Source of the DNA: Macrotrachela quadricornifera
Lineage: Eukaryota; Rotifera; Eurotatoria; Philodinida; Philodinidae
DNA: 64,000 nt
Assembly: GCA_022393335.1 (NCBI GenBank)
Contig: JAJEKB010020536.1
Location: forward strand, 1 to 64,000
Direction: 5' to 3'
In this document: positions 9,841 to 22,063 of the stretch, one piece after another
Layout: each line of letters begins with the position of its first letter
How positions within the stretch are numbered: the first letter of the stretch is position 1
Program-made: the position numbers and the translations under genes
The notes under the pieces: generated by a model
What the model saw: only the letters and a program-made list of their open reading frames with translations
What the model was told of the DNA's origin: nothing
The model's database searches: none

Positions 9841-12104
9841 TAAGAAAGTTGCATGTGAACGTTATTCGTAGGAAGTAATTCTTCATAAGTGGATAACCTG
9901 AACTTGAGTATTTCAATATATTTTGTATCGAATTCATCGCCAATACTATCTTTAATCCGTTTGATTGATGAAAATTCATTTAATTTTAATCTATCCGATT
10001 GAACTAATATTTTGTAATAGTTGAGTGCCAAGTCAAATTTCATTGCATTTTCACAGAGTTGTGTCATATACCATACATATTCATTCGATGTCTCTTGCAT
10101 ATACGACGAGCCACGCTCACAGATTTTCAATACTTGATCTAAATAAGTAATTGCTTCTTGTTCAAAACCAAGTTTTAAACTATAACGAACGACATCTATC
10201 CATGAATCTTCGAATTTTTTATCCGTGGGCAACAGCATAGCCTTACAATATTCAAAGATTCGTTGAAAATATTTAAGGGCTCCATTGTGATCGCTCATTT
10301 TTTCGCATAACTCAGCAATATTTGATGCGTTCTGCTCACATGTTGGATGGTGAATAGGTAAAAATTGAGAATACATATTATCAGCTTTAATGTAAAAAGA
10401 AAGTGCAGCTTCATCATCACCCATTCTATATTTGAGTACTCCACAATTACGTAGTAAGTTTGCTTTGAAAACGCTGGCTTCAATTTTATTATTTTCTACA
10501 ATCTGTAATCCACGCTCATAGTAGTTTAATGCACGCTCGAAATCTTGACGATCATTGTAAACAGAACCAATATTATTGAACGAAATTGCAATTCGAATGT
10601 CATTGTCACCATACATCTTTTGTCGCATATTCAATGCTTCTCCAAACATCTCAAGTGCATAACTTAGTTCAGAGTCCTTTTGTTGATCACTTAATTTCTG
10701 GGCATTCATATAATGACCTGCTCCAATCTGATTATATACTTCTGCTATATCTGGATGATCATTGGGTAAAGTTTTGAGAAGCATCTGAAAATATTCACAT
10801 GCACGATTAACTTCATTCATCTCGTTCATCAAAAGTCGTCCAAAATATATCAGTGGCGTATACATCTGCAACTGATGTTTTTGTAAGTCCAAGTATGATT
10901 GCAATGTTGCTGAACCTTCATCCGTGGCAGTTAATAGGAGTTTTCCCATAGAAAGAGTTTCATCGAATTCGCATTCATCAATTCGAAAGATGGCTCCGAG
11001 CGAAAAGAGAACTTCTTGCTCCAATTTAAATTCGCTTTGATGACTAACATCTGCGAATATTATTTTCTTCAACGTTGTGGGATCTGCTTTGATAATCATT
11101 TGTACTTGAATCATATTGTCATTCAAAGCAGACAACGGCGACATCGAAAACTGAAGAGAAACTTTTTCAACACGTGAAGTGGATAAAAAGCCATTTATAG
11201 CTATGAGAGACCCAATATTATTCTTTAAATCTTCGAACTCTTCTTTCGGAATTTGTTGACCTCGGTACAAAATGAGCGATCCATTTTCGTTCTTACTTAA
11301 TTGCTCCTTCCCATTATCAAGCCGAGCGCACAGATCAATAATAAAGAATCTAAATATATATAGCAAGGTAATGTCTTCAGTACGCAAGGCTTTGTTTAGA
11401 AGTCTATAGAGAAATGAATCTGCTGTATAATATTTAATTGCATCATGAGGATTATATGAAGTACGAAAAGTATCAATTTTAATAAGCTCTTCCTTATTAT
11501 TTCGGTAGTAGGCAGAGCAATAATCTAACATTTCATTTTTTGCTTGATCATCAGTGGGCATTTTTCTCAATACATCAATTAAGAGTTGATTCCATAGAAA
11601 CGATGCAGATTCCTTCGTAAGATCACGTGTTGACTTTTGTTTATGATCAAACAGACGAAAATCCATATCTTGTTTCTCAATAAGCTTCATTGTATCAGAA
11701 ATTGATTCAATTAACCTATCACGAGCGGTATAAATATCAACAATTTTTCGTGGATATTCAAGAAGAAGATTTGAATGGAGTTCCGCTGTTTTGCAAAAAA
11801 CAAAGATCGCACGGATAGAACGTATATTTTCTATTCGCGGTAAAATTATGCGAGCTAATGAACCAGATACCACAAGAAGAACATGTTCTGTCTGAATACT
11901 CAAAATAATTTCAAGACACTTTTCTGCATCGATATAAAACTGAGCATTGGTGTTCAGTAATCGAAGCAATTTCTGAGTGGCACGCGTATCAGAAGACTTG
12001 GCAAGGCGAGCATCAAGCCAAATTAATTGAAAGTCTTCTTTATTTTTCGGTAGTTTGTCAAAATCCAGGTTAAGTTTAACATCGTAATTTACAGTGCGCG
12101 GCAT
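9840..12104 (-). CDS. ART-TPR protein: ADP-ribosyltransferase with TPR repeats, 5' part of a frameshifted gene
   Basis: 754 residues. Residues 1-140 form an alpha/beta domain of unknown identity (IWLDARL at about 28, LLVVSGSLARI at 76, IFVFC at 100). Residues about 150-380 form an ARTC-like ADP-ribosyltransferase with the R-S-E triad: LYRGQQ (R281), FLSTS (308-310) and EQE (362-364, E-x-E), which predicts arginine-type transfer from NAD. TPR repeats begin near residue 415 and continue to the end (for example NNIGSVYNDRQDFERALNYY). The frame stops at TAA 9842-9840. The adjoining frame at 8254-9840 continues the same TPR solenoid, so the complete product would be about 1,285 residues. Substrates are unknown. 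Either this copy is a young pseudogene or the assembly has a one-base error. Confidence 0.85.
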   Translation of the reverse strand: MPRTVNYDVKLNLDFDKLPKNKEDFQLIWLDARLAKSSDTRATQKLLRLLNTNAQFYIDAEKCLEIILSIQTEHVLLVVSGSLARIILPRIENIRSIRAIFVFCKTAELHSNLLLEYPRKIVDIYTARDRLIESISDTMKLIEKQDMDFRLFDHKQKSTRDLTKESASFLWNQLLIDVLRKMPTDDQAKNEMLDYCSAYYRNNKEELIKIDTFRTSYNPHDAIKYYTADSFLYRLLNKALRTEDITLLYIFRFFIIDLCARLDNGKEQLSKNENGSLILYRGQQIPKEEFEDLKNNIGSLIAINGFLSTSRVEKVSLQFSMSPLSALNDNMIQVQMIIKADPTTLKKIIFADVSHQSEFKLEQEVLFSLGAIFRIDECEFDETLSMGKLLLTATDEGSATLQSYLDLQKHQLQMYTPLIYFGRLLMNEMNEVNRACEYFQMLLKTLPNDHPDIAEVYNQIGAGHYMNAQKLSDQQKDSELSYALEMFGEALNMRQKMYGDNDIRIAISFNNIGSVYNDRQDFERALNYYERGLQIVENNKIEASVFKANLLRNCGVLKYRMGDDEAALSFYIKADNMYSQFLPIHHPTCEQNASNIAELCEKMSDHNGALKYFQRIFEYCKAMLLPTDKKFEDSWIDVVRYSLKLGFEQEAITYLDQVLKICERGSSYMQETSNEYVWYMTQLCENAMKFDLALNYYKILVQSDRLKLNEFSSIKRIKDSIGDEFDTKYIEILKFRLSTYEELLPTNNVHMQLS

Positions 12105-13071
12105 TATTCATAGAACGTCTTCTTTTTGTGAAAACTAAAGTAAACACATTTTTGGACTCAAAGAAAATCACATTTATAAAAAATAAAGCTTTCTATACTA
12201 TTGTAGTCTTAGATCAATAACATATTGTACTTACTTATATGAATTGATCCGATACATGTTATCCGCCTCACAGTCTATCTCACAAAAAAAAAACTGTTCC
12301 TATATTTCTATTCTCATTTATATTTGGTTACAGTTATACCTATTAAAAATAAGAAATACTCTCTACCTGATCATTTGTAATTGAGCAACGATCTGTCAGG
12401 AGAAAAACAAAGAAATGTATTAGGCGTAGATTAAAACACAACGAAAATGGTAGTCGACACATGATTCTATTATTTATAAGAATCACCTTAGACGAATGCG
12501 TTCTGCCGTCAACAAAATAAAGAAAAGAAAAATATTTCAGCATGATTATAAAAAGTTTCAAGGACTTTCTTTGTTGTTATTCAATTCTTTCATCGTCTAC
12601 TGTAAAAATGTGGGAGTGAGAGTAACAAGCAATCTGAATTTTTACAGTAAGCATGAAAGAAATCGATTACAGTTAGTTACAGAGGGTGTGGGGTGAGTTT
12701 AAATAAAAGATCTACCACGATGCGTTTCGTCCAAATTTCAAGGACTCATCAGATGGTTTATTAATCTGCATGTAGAAAATTCAAAAGAAGTTAAGTTAAA
12801 AGAAGTTCAAATTGAACAATTTTCGATATTACTTTCATTTGAAACAGTCCAAAGCAGCATCCACTTAAAAATTTGATCAGAAAATCGCGGTACTTTTGTT
12901 AACACAGTATTCAGCGATTTTGTGAAACCTCATAATGTGTCGGGTTCCCGCGCTTTTTAGAAACCAATACTTTCATCGATCTATCTATGTTTATGTACTT
13001 AACTACCTGCTCCTCTACCTATCCGCCTAACTATCTTTTAGCACAACAAATCATCTATTTATATCTTTAAT
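12105..13071. other. Gene-free stretch
   Basis: This is the likely promoter and 5' flank of the minus-strand ART-TPR gene, followed by AT-rich sequence up to the mariner insertion. No coding exon, RNA gene or clear repeat was seen. Confidence 0.4.
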
Positions 13072-13073
13072 TA

Positions 13074-14229
13074 TTGAGTTGGCACGACATTTTTTGGGGC
13101 TTTTTCTTAAATTTCCTAGAACAGCCGACAAAGTTCTAAAAGTTTGCATACTAAAAGTATATATAGGAGGTACGAATATCTTTCGAAGAACAACAAAACT
13201 ATGGATATGGATGTTGATCGTGAATTAAAAATAAAGATATTTCCTAAGGAGCTACGTGTGCTTCTGCTTCATGAATTCTGTTTGGGTCACAAAGCAACGG
13301 AAGCAACAAGAAACATGCAGCACGATGGGTAAGGATGTACTCTCCATCCGTACAGCATAACGTTGGTTCAATCGGTTCAATAAAGGTAACTTCGAACTCG
13401 ACGATTTTCCTCATACTGGAAGATCACCAGAGGTGGATATGGACCATTTAAAGCAGTTTATTGAAGAAGATTCAAGTTTGACTACACAGTGTTTAGCAGA
13501 GCAACTTGGGTGCTCTCATACTACAGTAGAACGACATCTAGGTGAATTAGGCAAAAAGTGGAAATATGGTGTTTGGATACCACATGATATGTCACCACAT
13601 CAGCTCCAAGAGAGGGTTGATGCTTGTATGGAATTAATGACATCTCATCGTAAATATCAATGGCTCCATAATCTTATTACTGGTGATGTGATCTTCATCC
13701 AAAGAAGATTATGATGAGCGTTTGATGGAATGTAAAAGGGATTATTCATTGGGAATTTCTTCCAGCTGGCTGCACAATCACTGCTAATATCTATTACCAA
13801 CAATTGGATCGAGTTGCAGTAAAACTCAAAGAAAAGCAGAAAAGAATTTAGTTTTTACATGATAACGGCAGACCCCACATTGCAAAGTTGACGCATGAAA
13901 ATTTATTGGAACTCGGATGGGTTATGGTTCCACATCCACCTTATTCTCCAGACTTGGCTTCCACAGATCACCATTTGCGCCGTTGTCTGTCTAATCATCT
14001 ACGTGAGAAAAAATTTGACGACGAGAACGACCCCGAAATGGATCTTGCCAACTTTTTCGACCAAAACTCCCAGGACTTCCACGAACGATGGATTCTTTGT
14101 TTACCAGAGCACTGGCGACAAGTCATATATAGTAATAGAGCATATATTGTTGAAAGTTAGTTGTAATCTTGAAGTTAAAAAATAAAAATAAAATTTAAAA
14201 AACACGCTAAAAATTTCATGCCAACCCAA
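13074..14229 (+). mobile_element. Mariner-family transposon with intact ends
   Basis: The left end starts TTGAGTTGGCACGACATTTT, and the reverse complement of the right end starts TTGGGTTGGCATGAAATTTT. TA dinucleotides flank both sides (13072-13073 and 14230-14231), which is the Tc1/mariner target duplication. The total of 1,156 bp is slightly short for a full mariner of about 1.3 kb. The interior carries a broken transposase gene. Confidence 0.9.
13201..14160 (+). pseudogene. Mariner transposase pseudogene
   Basis: Several frames together cover a mariner transposase. The N-terminal helix-turn-helix part shows LLLHEFCLGHKATEATRNMQ (13256-13321). A second frame at 13433-13714 contains LAEQLGCSHTTVERHLGELG. 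The catalytic end has HDNGRPHIAK (about 13858) and HPPYSPDL (about 13933). Stops and frameshifts near 13332, 13714 and 13850 break the gene, and the first catalytic block (ITGD) runs directly into a frameshift. The protein cannot be made; the ends may still be mobilisable in trans. Confidence 0.9.
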
Positions 14230-14231
14230 TA

Positions 14232-16553
14232 CATAGTTCTATGCATACGTATCATATACAACATCTGTTAAACCAAGTATAATATAAAAAAAGACCAAGT
14301 TTGTAATCGTGACTGCAAAAGCACTTTTCTTGAAATTGTATAGTGATTATGCACATATAGAAAGAGATTAAAATGTAAAATTAACAGCATAGATACAAAA
14401 TCATTAGTGAGTTATAATGGCAGACATATGATCAATCCACATCAGTCTACAGTATATCAAAAATAAGAGAACATATCATCATAAAATAAAAATGAATATT
14501 AACCCATTAACTGTTAAATTTTTTTCGGTAACTAAAAATCTTTTTACTCAGTAATTTTTACTAGTTCATAGTTATTGATGACTAATAAAGCTCTTGTTCA
14601 TTTATATCTTTTATATAAAACAAATGTTACTTTTTACTAACAAAAAACAAAACATTTTTTTCTGTGAGTATTTTCACAGTTGATCGTTTTGTTCAAAAGT
14701 TTAGTGCAGTATGATATATATGAAAACACAGATTTATGCAAAATCTGACATTGGAAACCATGCATTCGTATGTTGTTTCACGTCATTTTCGGTTGCTCTG
14801 AATTCTTGTATGGCCACAAACAAAATATCGTCGTCTTGAACGTTCTCTGTTTGAGTTTGGAAGAATTATGGACGGGATATTCTATCATTTCGTCCGGTAA
14901 CTTTTGCCCTACATAATTCGTCCCAAATCCTCATCCACCCTTACCTAGATGCATCCCTCGCCCTCACTCTTATCCTTATCCTCAAGAACTGTATGGAATA
15001 AAAAGTAACGGGACGAAATGAATGGTTATCTAAAAAATACAGTTGATGCAGAAGAATATTATTAATAGAACACATTAAAACCAGAAAACATCTTAGGTTA
15101 TCAGAACGTTGGAAATGACCTATCACATACAGAAAAAAATAGTTTCTTAATTATATTCTTTATTTTTTTTCATCGAGATTGCTCTGACGCCTATAGACGT
15201 CGATAACAGTTAACGGGTTAAAAAGATTCAAATTTCAACTCGGACTTTTGACTCATCGAACCACAGTGCAAAAAAAACAAGTATCAATAACTCAATAGAT
15301 CGTGAGCCAGTTGGATGTATGATCAGTTCTACTGACATCCAGTCCCCAATTCTAACTGGGAACTGATACACACTTACTTTCCAGGAACTTTACATTTTTT
15401 CGGGGAAGTCCTTCAGGATTTTGCAAGAGAGAGTCAACAAGGGAATATATCTCATAATCAAATCCTCAACGTAAAGAATTTCAACCTAAGATCTTGGACT
15501 GGTTGCGGTTCCAGTCGTTATCAATAGCAATATTGTATTAATATTATGGTATACCTTCGCAGATTTATTTTGTATTGGGTAAGTCCTATCCATTTCAAAT
15601 TTATCTTAGTCTAGCACTGCAAAATTCATAATGCCGTGCCATACTTTTTTGTTGGTCTGATTGTAATGTCTGACTATTGGCAAACTTGAAAGTCACAGAC
15701 TAAATTTATTTAAGTTTAGAGCTAAGGCTAAAAGCACTACTAACAATCGAATTTAGTTGTGATAGTTTTGGATTTTACCAACTCTTTGGATTTTTTGGGA
15801 TTTTTTGAGATTCCACGGATTTTTCTGGATTTAAATCCCAAAAAATCCGCTTCTTTCCCTTTGAGAAACTATCAAGAAAAAGAATTTTTCAAAAAAAGAA
15901 GGAATCTTCTAAGAATATTGTGCTGTGATCAAGAAATTTAGTATGACGTCCAAGGAGAAACATTAGAACTGAGCTTAAACGAGTAAAGTAATTTTCGAAC
16001 TATTACATGACTACCTTGCAAAATCGTTTTTTTGGATTTTACAGTGAATATAAACAGAGAATAGATTTCAAAGATGACAAATTGTCTCCTTGAATGCGCG
16101 GTGTATTTGCATGAGGTTACTATCACAATATCTTAATAACTCTGATTTTATTTTTGCAGATCATACATACGCCCTATCCATATGTAAGTCTATTCCATAT
16201 AACACTCGCAAAAATTGGTATATGATTAAATCTATTTATTAATTGGGTATCAGAGATACGCAACCATATTCACTGAAAAAAATAGTTAAGGTCATTATAT
16301 TTTTGAATATAGTAGTTATTTATTTGTTTGTATTCTTTCGTTTCTCACTAAGAAAAAAAAACAAAATGAATACTATAAATGTATTTTCCTCATTTTTTTG
16401 TGAAAAGAAATCATCCATTGATTACAATATAAGCCTTGATTATAGATTAAGTATAACAAAAGGATTTATTATTATTGAGCAAAAAAGAAACCAAGAAAGT
16501 ACCATTGTAGCAACAGTAAAGATTCAGTCAATGATGCATTGATAAAGAACTAT
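14232..16553. other. Gene-free stretch between mariner and ART-LRR gene
   Basis: AT-rich DNA without a supported gene. It contains a perfect 16-bp inverted repeat (15788-15803 and 15833-15848, GGATTTTTTGGGATTT) with a 29-nt loop. Short reading frames here lack codon structure or homology that I can recognise. Confidence 0.4.
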
Positions 16554-19500
16554 TTACCAGTCAAAATGACAATTACATTCCATTGCTATATTATTTAAAA
16601 TTTCTCGACTTTCTGAGCGCTTTGCAATTGGATTGTCACCACTTACATTAAGTTTTTTGAGATTCTTAAAATTTTTCAATGCATGTTTGATAGATGTGAG
16701 ACTATTTTCTGTGATTTGATTTGAAAATAAATTCACATATTCCATTGTATCTGGCAGTGATACAAGTAAGAATTCAAAGCCAGTGTCTGTGATTTGATTT
16801 GCACCTACATTGAGATGTTTGAGATTTGTATCTTGTAAAATATTGCTCAAATAGCCAAGACCAATATCACCAATCTGATTATTCCATAAGTCAAGTTCAA
16901 TTAAATTATTACAACCTTGTAAAGAAAGTAAACAGACTGCTCCATCGTTACCGAGATTATTATTACCAAGGTGGAGATAAGTAAGACAGTTAGTTCGTAG
17001 AATACGTGAAAGATGAGGAGCACATCGTGGACCAAGCCAATTTTCCCATAAAGATAGTTTAGAACAGCAAATTTCTCCATATTCAAATGTATTGGCCAAT
17101 ATACATATATCTGCTTCGTTTATTGTTTGTTTTTCTAAACGAACACATTCGTCTGTGTTGCGTTTTTCATTGAACAAATTTTTCAATCGTTCTTCTGACC
17201 ATCCTATAAGTACAAAAGTTTTTTTTTTTCATTATCTCGACATACAATTTCGAGTATACATGTACATGCTTATTTGCATTTTTGGAACAATTCAAAAGCT
17301 AAGGAGAAAGGGTATATGACTGCGATGAAAATTTATTAAAGATATACATTTTAAAAAATAGTAGAAACATTATCTCAATTGTAAATCATTAATTTTCTCT
17401 GACAGATAAAGAGCAGAAAAAGAAGGCTTTCAACTAGTGACTTACCATAAAATCTGAGTTACTCATGAACCCTATGACATTCAAATGCAACTCAATGATT
17501 TAGATTTAGGAAGACATGTTTTATTAACATAGTTGAGAGATTGTACAGAACTTGTGTATAGCTTTATATATGAAACATAAACTATATATAGATCATATAT
17601 CGATTTTTTCAACAGTCAAAGCTGTTTAAAAGGATACATAAATTATTATTATATCCTTGATGACTCGTTTAATAGTGTAACCTATTCGACATCTACATAT
17701 TATTCAACAGACTTAATCAAAATTACCTCTTACAAATGGTTCACCTTGTAGAACAATTCGTAACAGAAGATACGGAACTAAGTTTTTTAGCGGAAACTTT
17801 GCATGAAAATCTGTTTTTTACAGTAGTTATATTAGAAATATTTATTCAATCAAAATAACATTCTTTTCTCACATACATGACAGTCATGTACAGACATTCT
17901 CACTTTCCACGACGGACATATATATCAAATTCTTATCAAATTGAACACATCAAAATAGGTTTACAAATAAGTCCAAAACTTCAATGTTTTCTCCTATTTA
18001 ATGAAAAAAAAAAATATTACAGTTTGATCGTTCATATACTCGTTTTAATCTTGAGACTGTTATCAGAACAAAGCAATTTTCATTTAAATCTCTTGGAGAC
18101 AATGATAGATAGTACATATCAGCTATCGTTCAGTAATGAAAATGTTTTCTCCATAAAAACCTGTTATGATCTATAAGATAATAAAGTATTCTATTTGCCA
18201 TCTTTCTTTCTGTCATAGAAATCCTTCTCAGATATTTCTTTCTCTTCTAGATAATTATTATAAATGTTGTATATAGTTATCTTGAGATAATTGTACTACA
18301 TTGGTTGAAAAAGATCTTGCTCTCAAAGAGTTTATTGGATTTTCATATAAAAAACTATGTAAATATTATGTTGCGTATGAAGAATCAGTATTACTGCAAC
18401 GTTAGATAGTGTAATATCACATCTTTTACACTTACCATCATCAGACACGACAGGCATAGTTGCATAAGGAAAAGAACTGACTAATAATTGTTGAGGTGGT
18501 GAACAATCACCAAGGTGAAATGTAATTGTGTATGGATCTTCAATGATATCGTAGACCATGAGACATGTACCAGAGGGAAGAATTAATTCTTGTTCATCGG
18601 TATAATCTGAATGTTTAGTAATATTCTTGGCCAAACATGTGTCGATAACTAAGATTGAACGAAGAGGCGAGTGTGTTTGACTATCAATTGAACAGCCACC
18701 AAAATTTCCCGCAATCTTTGCTGATTTCGTACATGATGTAATCTGCCACCAGGTCAACAAAGATCCTCGTTTCATCGATTGACGCAGATCTTGCTTTACA
18801 CCACGCCATAATGTTTTCTGGCGTGGTGCCCAACTAAGAAAAGCATAATTTAAATCGAGAGAGTAGTTACGATTAGAAAACATCCCTAAATCTTGTCACT
18901 AACAGATACTTAATATGAGTCAAATGAAAGAAAAGTAGCATTGGTTAGGTATTAGTTGTCTTTGTTATGACGTTATCATAGATGTCCTCCTTTCCACTAT
19001 TTTAAGCAACATTCGATTGCTTCCTTTTCTCTCGATACAAATCGCATATGTTGTCTTTTGTATTTTTTAGTAACTTCTTCGTAAGTGGTTGACAATTTTA
19101 CACAAACATGAAAAAGTATCAATAGTACTTCAAGTTTTCTGCTGAAACTTACAAGAATGTATATAACACTTACGGAAGTTTAAACAATGCAGTGTAGAAT
19201 AATTTGAGATAAGGAAAGAAATGTAGAAGTTCATCACGATTACGTGTTCGAAGTGCTTCATTCATCTGTTGGTAGAGTGGTGTTGACATTGTATAGAGAC
19301 GAATAGCAGCTGATTCGTCAGGTGTAAGATTGTCCAATGGATGTTGACTATCGTTTATAGCTTTACTTATATATGTCATAAAATTCTCACCAAAAATTAA
19401 AATTAATGATTCGCTTATTTCTTCCAGGGACAAAACTCTTTCGTCTTCAATACCATCCAACGGATTGCTGTCGCTTATGATCTCCTCTTGAACATTCTCG

Positions 19501-19565
19501 TCGGTAACAATACGCATATGGTGGTTATAAGATCTTTCTGCTTCATTGTCGACAGATCTAGCCAT
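16554..19565 (-). CDS. ART-LRR protein: ADP-ribosyltransferase fused to leucine-rich repeats (three exons)
   Basis: Exons on the minus strand are 19565..19174, 18833..18436 and 17203..16554, giving 479 residues with phases that match at both junctions. Donors are GTAAGT in both cases; acceptors read TTCTTAG and TTATAG. Residues about 80-230 are an ARTC-like fold: LTPDESAAIRLYT and FPYLKLFYTALFKLP lead into LWRGVK (R141), TWWQITSCT (159-166) and DEQELILPSGT (E211-x-E213). The usual WWGFSSCT block is altered (GF to QI, first S to T), so activity is less certain than for the TPR types. Residues about 265-475 contain about six NLR/RI-type LRRs (LTYLHLGNNNLGNDGA, LIELDLWNNQIGDIG). The LRR part is a likely ligand-recognition surface (inference). 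Intron 2 is unusually long (1.2 kb). Confidence 0.85.
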
Positions 19566-20010
19566 AAATTATTGTTATCAGCGTGGAAATTCCGAGTGAT
19601 GATAAATTTTAAAAAAGCCAATATAAAACAAATCTGTCTACTTATAAAATAAATAATAAAGAATTTTTTTTAATGAAAAACTAATTTTTAATATTTAACA
19701 GTACACAAAAAATTATGATATTATAAACGCAAATGAAATATGCATAAATATTTTCTTTTCTTACATTTTTTCATGTATTGGTTGTATTTATATTTATTTC
19801 GTAAAGTAAAGAAAAAGTAACGCATTTGGTTTTTATACCACGTGCGTATTAATTATCTTGATAGGACAAAAAATGATTTATGACATCAATAATATAATAT
19901 CATTCTGTAAATAATGCGTTGTTTTGAATCATTCTGTTCTTTTTTTCTATGAAAAGAAAACAAAATGTTGTTATTCATCACAGAGTGATCAGATTGGTTA
20001 ACATCGCTGA
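19566..20010. other. Gene-free 5' flank of the ART-LRR gene
   Basis: Very AT-rich sequence upstream of the ATG at 19565. It presumably includes promoter sequence, but no specific element is identifiable. Confidence 0.35.
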
Positions 20011-20185
20011 CTCACTATAGAAACGAGAACCATCGAAATAATACTTTTTGTTCGAGCTCGTCTATTCCCTATAGATGGAGTCTCATAGTACAGCAGTATC
20101 AAACTTGTATATATGTAATACTTGAATTCAACTTTCAAGTTTAACACTAATGATGTGATGAAAAATCCATATCTGTAGAAAGGTA
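20008..20185. repeat. Dispersed repeat A, copy 1
   Basis: About 135 bp (from GACTCACTATAG to CAACTTTCAAGTTTAA) recur at 29667-29798 with few differences. The following 30 bp (GTGATGAAAAATCCATATCTGTAGAAAG) recur at 41664-41691. Such shared blocks mark an unclassified dispersed element. Confidence 0.7.
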
Positions 20186-20352
20186 TATATGGTCCTAATC
20201 CAAATATTGTAACAACACATACAAATACTACAGTAGATATATTTGGATTGGGTAGTGATGAAGATAGACGACGATGGGGTTATGAGCACATGACTGAAGA
20301 ACAAATTCGAGATTTAGGTGATAATCATGCTGCTTGGCGTTATATTTTATAA
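20180..20352 (+). pseudogene. Orphan 3' terminal exon, unknown protein
   Basis: After a plausible acceptor (CTGTAG) an open frame of about 56 codons runs to TAA at 20350-20352. It reads KGIYGPNPNIVTTHTN, then VDIFGLGSDEDRRRWGYE, then HMTEEQIRDLGDNHAAWRYIL. The composition (charged, few low-complexity runs) looks like real coding sequence, but I do not recognise the family. No upstream exons are visible, because repeat A lies immediately before it. It may be a captured gene end or a fragment left by transposition. Confidence 0.4.
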
Positions 20353-22063
20353 TCTAAGTTCTTTCTAATTGACTTCAATAATTGTATCTCTTTGCTCAAA
20401 AATAAATTCTTGCCATCGTATAAATATGATTAAATCCTTTGATAACTTTCATAGATAACTACACATAACTATTCAAATACTGTTCAGAATTCAACTGATC
20501 AATATTTTTTGGTCATTTTGACTCTCTTGCTTTTCTCTTTGCTCAAGCTTTTCGGATTAATATTTATATATATATATGAAAAATTTTGAAGTTTAAAAGT
20601 ATTTCTGTTTCTCTATATTTGTTTAGAAGAATTCTTTGTTTTGGCTATAACTGTACTACAAAAGCTTTTGTGCCCAACTCTTCTAGAAACTCTAAGGTGA
20701 AAACCAACATTTTAAACTGAATCTAACTTACGTTAGTTGATTTTTGAGTTTAAGAACAAAAAAGTTCTAAGAATGTATGTTTGCAGAATATGGAGGCTTT
20801 ACGTGAGACTCTGCATAAGTGTCGGCCAAAAATTCATCGATAACCTAAACTTGATATAGTATTGCATTATCGTGGTGAAAATTGAGACTACAAGGATCGT
20901 ACAATTGTCTTTGTTCTGATACCGTTTTGGAAATATTTATAATAAACAGATGTTCACATATCAGTTTGCATTTAGCAGTATACCAATTTTTAATAGTACT
21001 AATTTGATTAAATCAGATTTTATAAAGAGTGAAATGATGATAAAATTGAATATGCCATCATATTTGGTTATCGGTTAATTAATGTGACATCGACTAAGCA
21101 CAAACTTCATGTAACTTCATATTATCATGAATAATTGAATGATGATCATTTTTAATTATTGTTTGTAGAGCATCAATTGTTTTTTCGTTAGTAGATGTTC
21201 AAATTTCAACGTATTTATCCTTTTAGAGAAAAATTTCTTTTCATCATAAAAATTGAACCAGATATATTTTAAACATTGTATAATAATTCTAAGAAGCAAA
21301 TCAAAACACTTTAACATCAATCAATTTCATTGAATCCAACATATTACTATACTCTTGCATGGCTCAGTAATGTAATATTGAATTCTTTTTAATAATCTTT
21401 GATTCACTGGTATATATGAATATCACAGAAGTCAATCAATCTTTCCCCATAGACTGCTTTTTTTGGGTAATTTTAAATACAATAAGTGTAAAACAACGTA
21501 AAAATCAATAGAATTCAAGTCATTCTGTATTTTAATACAAACAGATAAAAAGGATAGAAACATAATAGAATTTTTCAATAACAACATTAGAGTACATAGA
21601 AATAGTTGCGAGTATTTCCATAAACTCTTGTAGATGTGAATTGATGAGAGACTATTTCTTTCAGCATTGTTATGCATTATACTAATTGTCGATATATTAA
21701 AAAAAAGTTAAAAGAAATTCAGTCTTACATTATTTTTGGATCACCCTGTAGAACAATTTTAACTGATAAAAATAAAATAAATAATAAACCTTTTTTAATA
21801 TGTGTTATATTACTAAAAAAAGTTTTATTCATTTGACATATAAATAGAAAAAATCATCATAATTTTTATACAAAGAAAAGCCAAATTTGAATGATTATTG
21901 TCGTTTATATTTATATATAAATAATAGAATATCAAATAAAACAATTTTATCATAATTTTGAAGAATAACTTTTGGTACTGGTTTCTCGCCTCCCGGCATT
22001 AATGAGTACGGTAGTATTAGAAAATAGAAAAAAGCTTATGTGGGAAGATAGCAAACCAATACC
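20353..22063. other. Gene-free AT-rich stretch
   Basis: No supported gene. Around 21735-21760 there is a GGATCACCCTGTAGAACAA block resembling GGTTCACCTTGTAGAACAA near 17736, probably the end of a small Tc1/mariner-type element. Confidence 0.35.

Noticed and set aside
8254..12104. Two separate genes or an operon-like pair (TAATG overlap)
   Set aside because: TPR spacing continues across the junction in the second frame, so one frameshifted gene is simpler.
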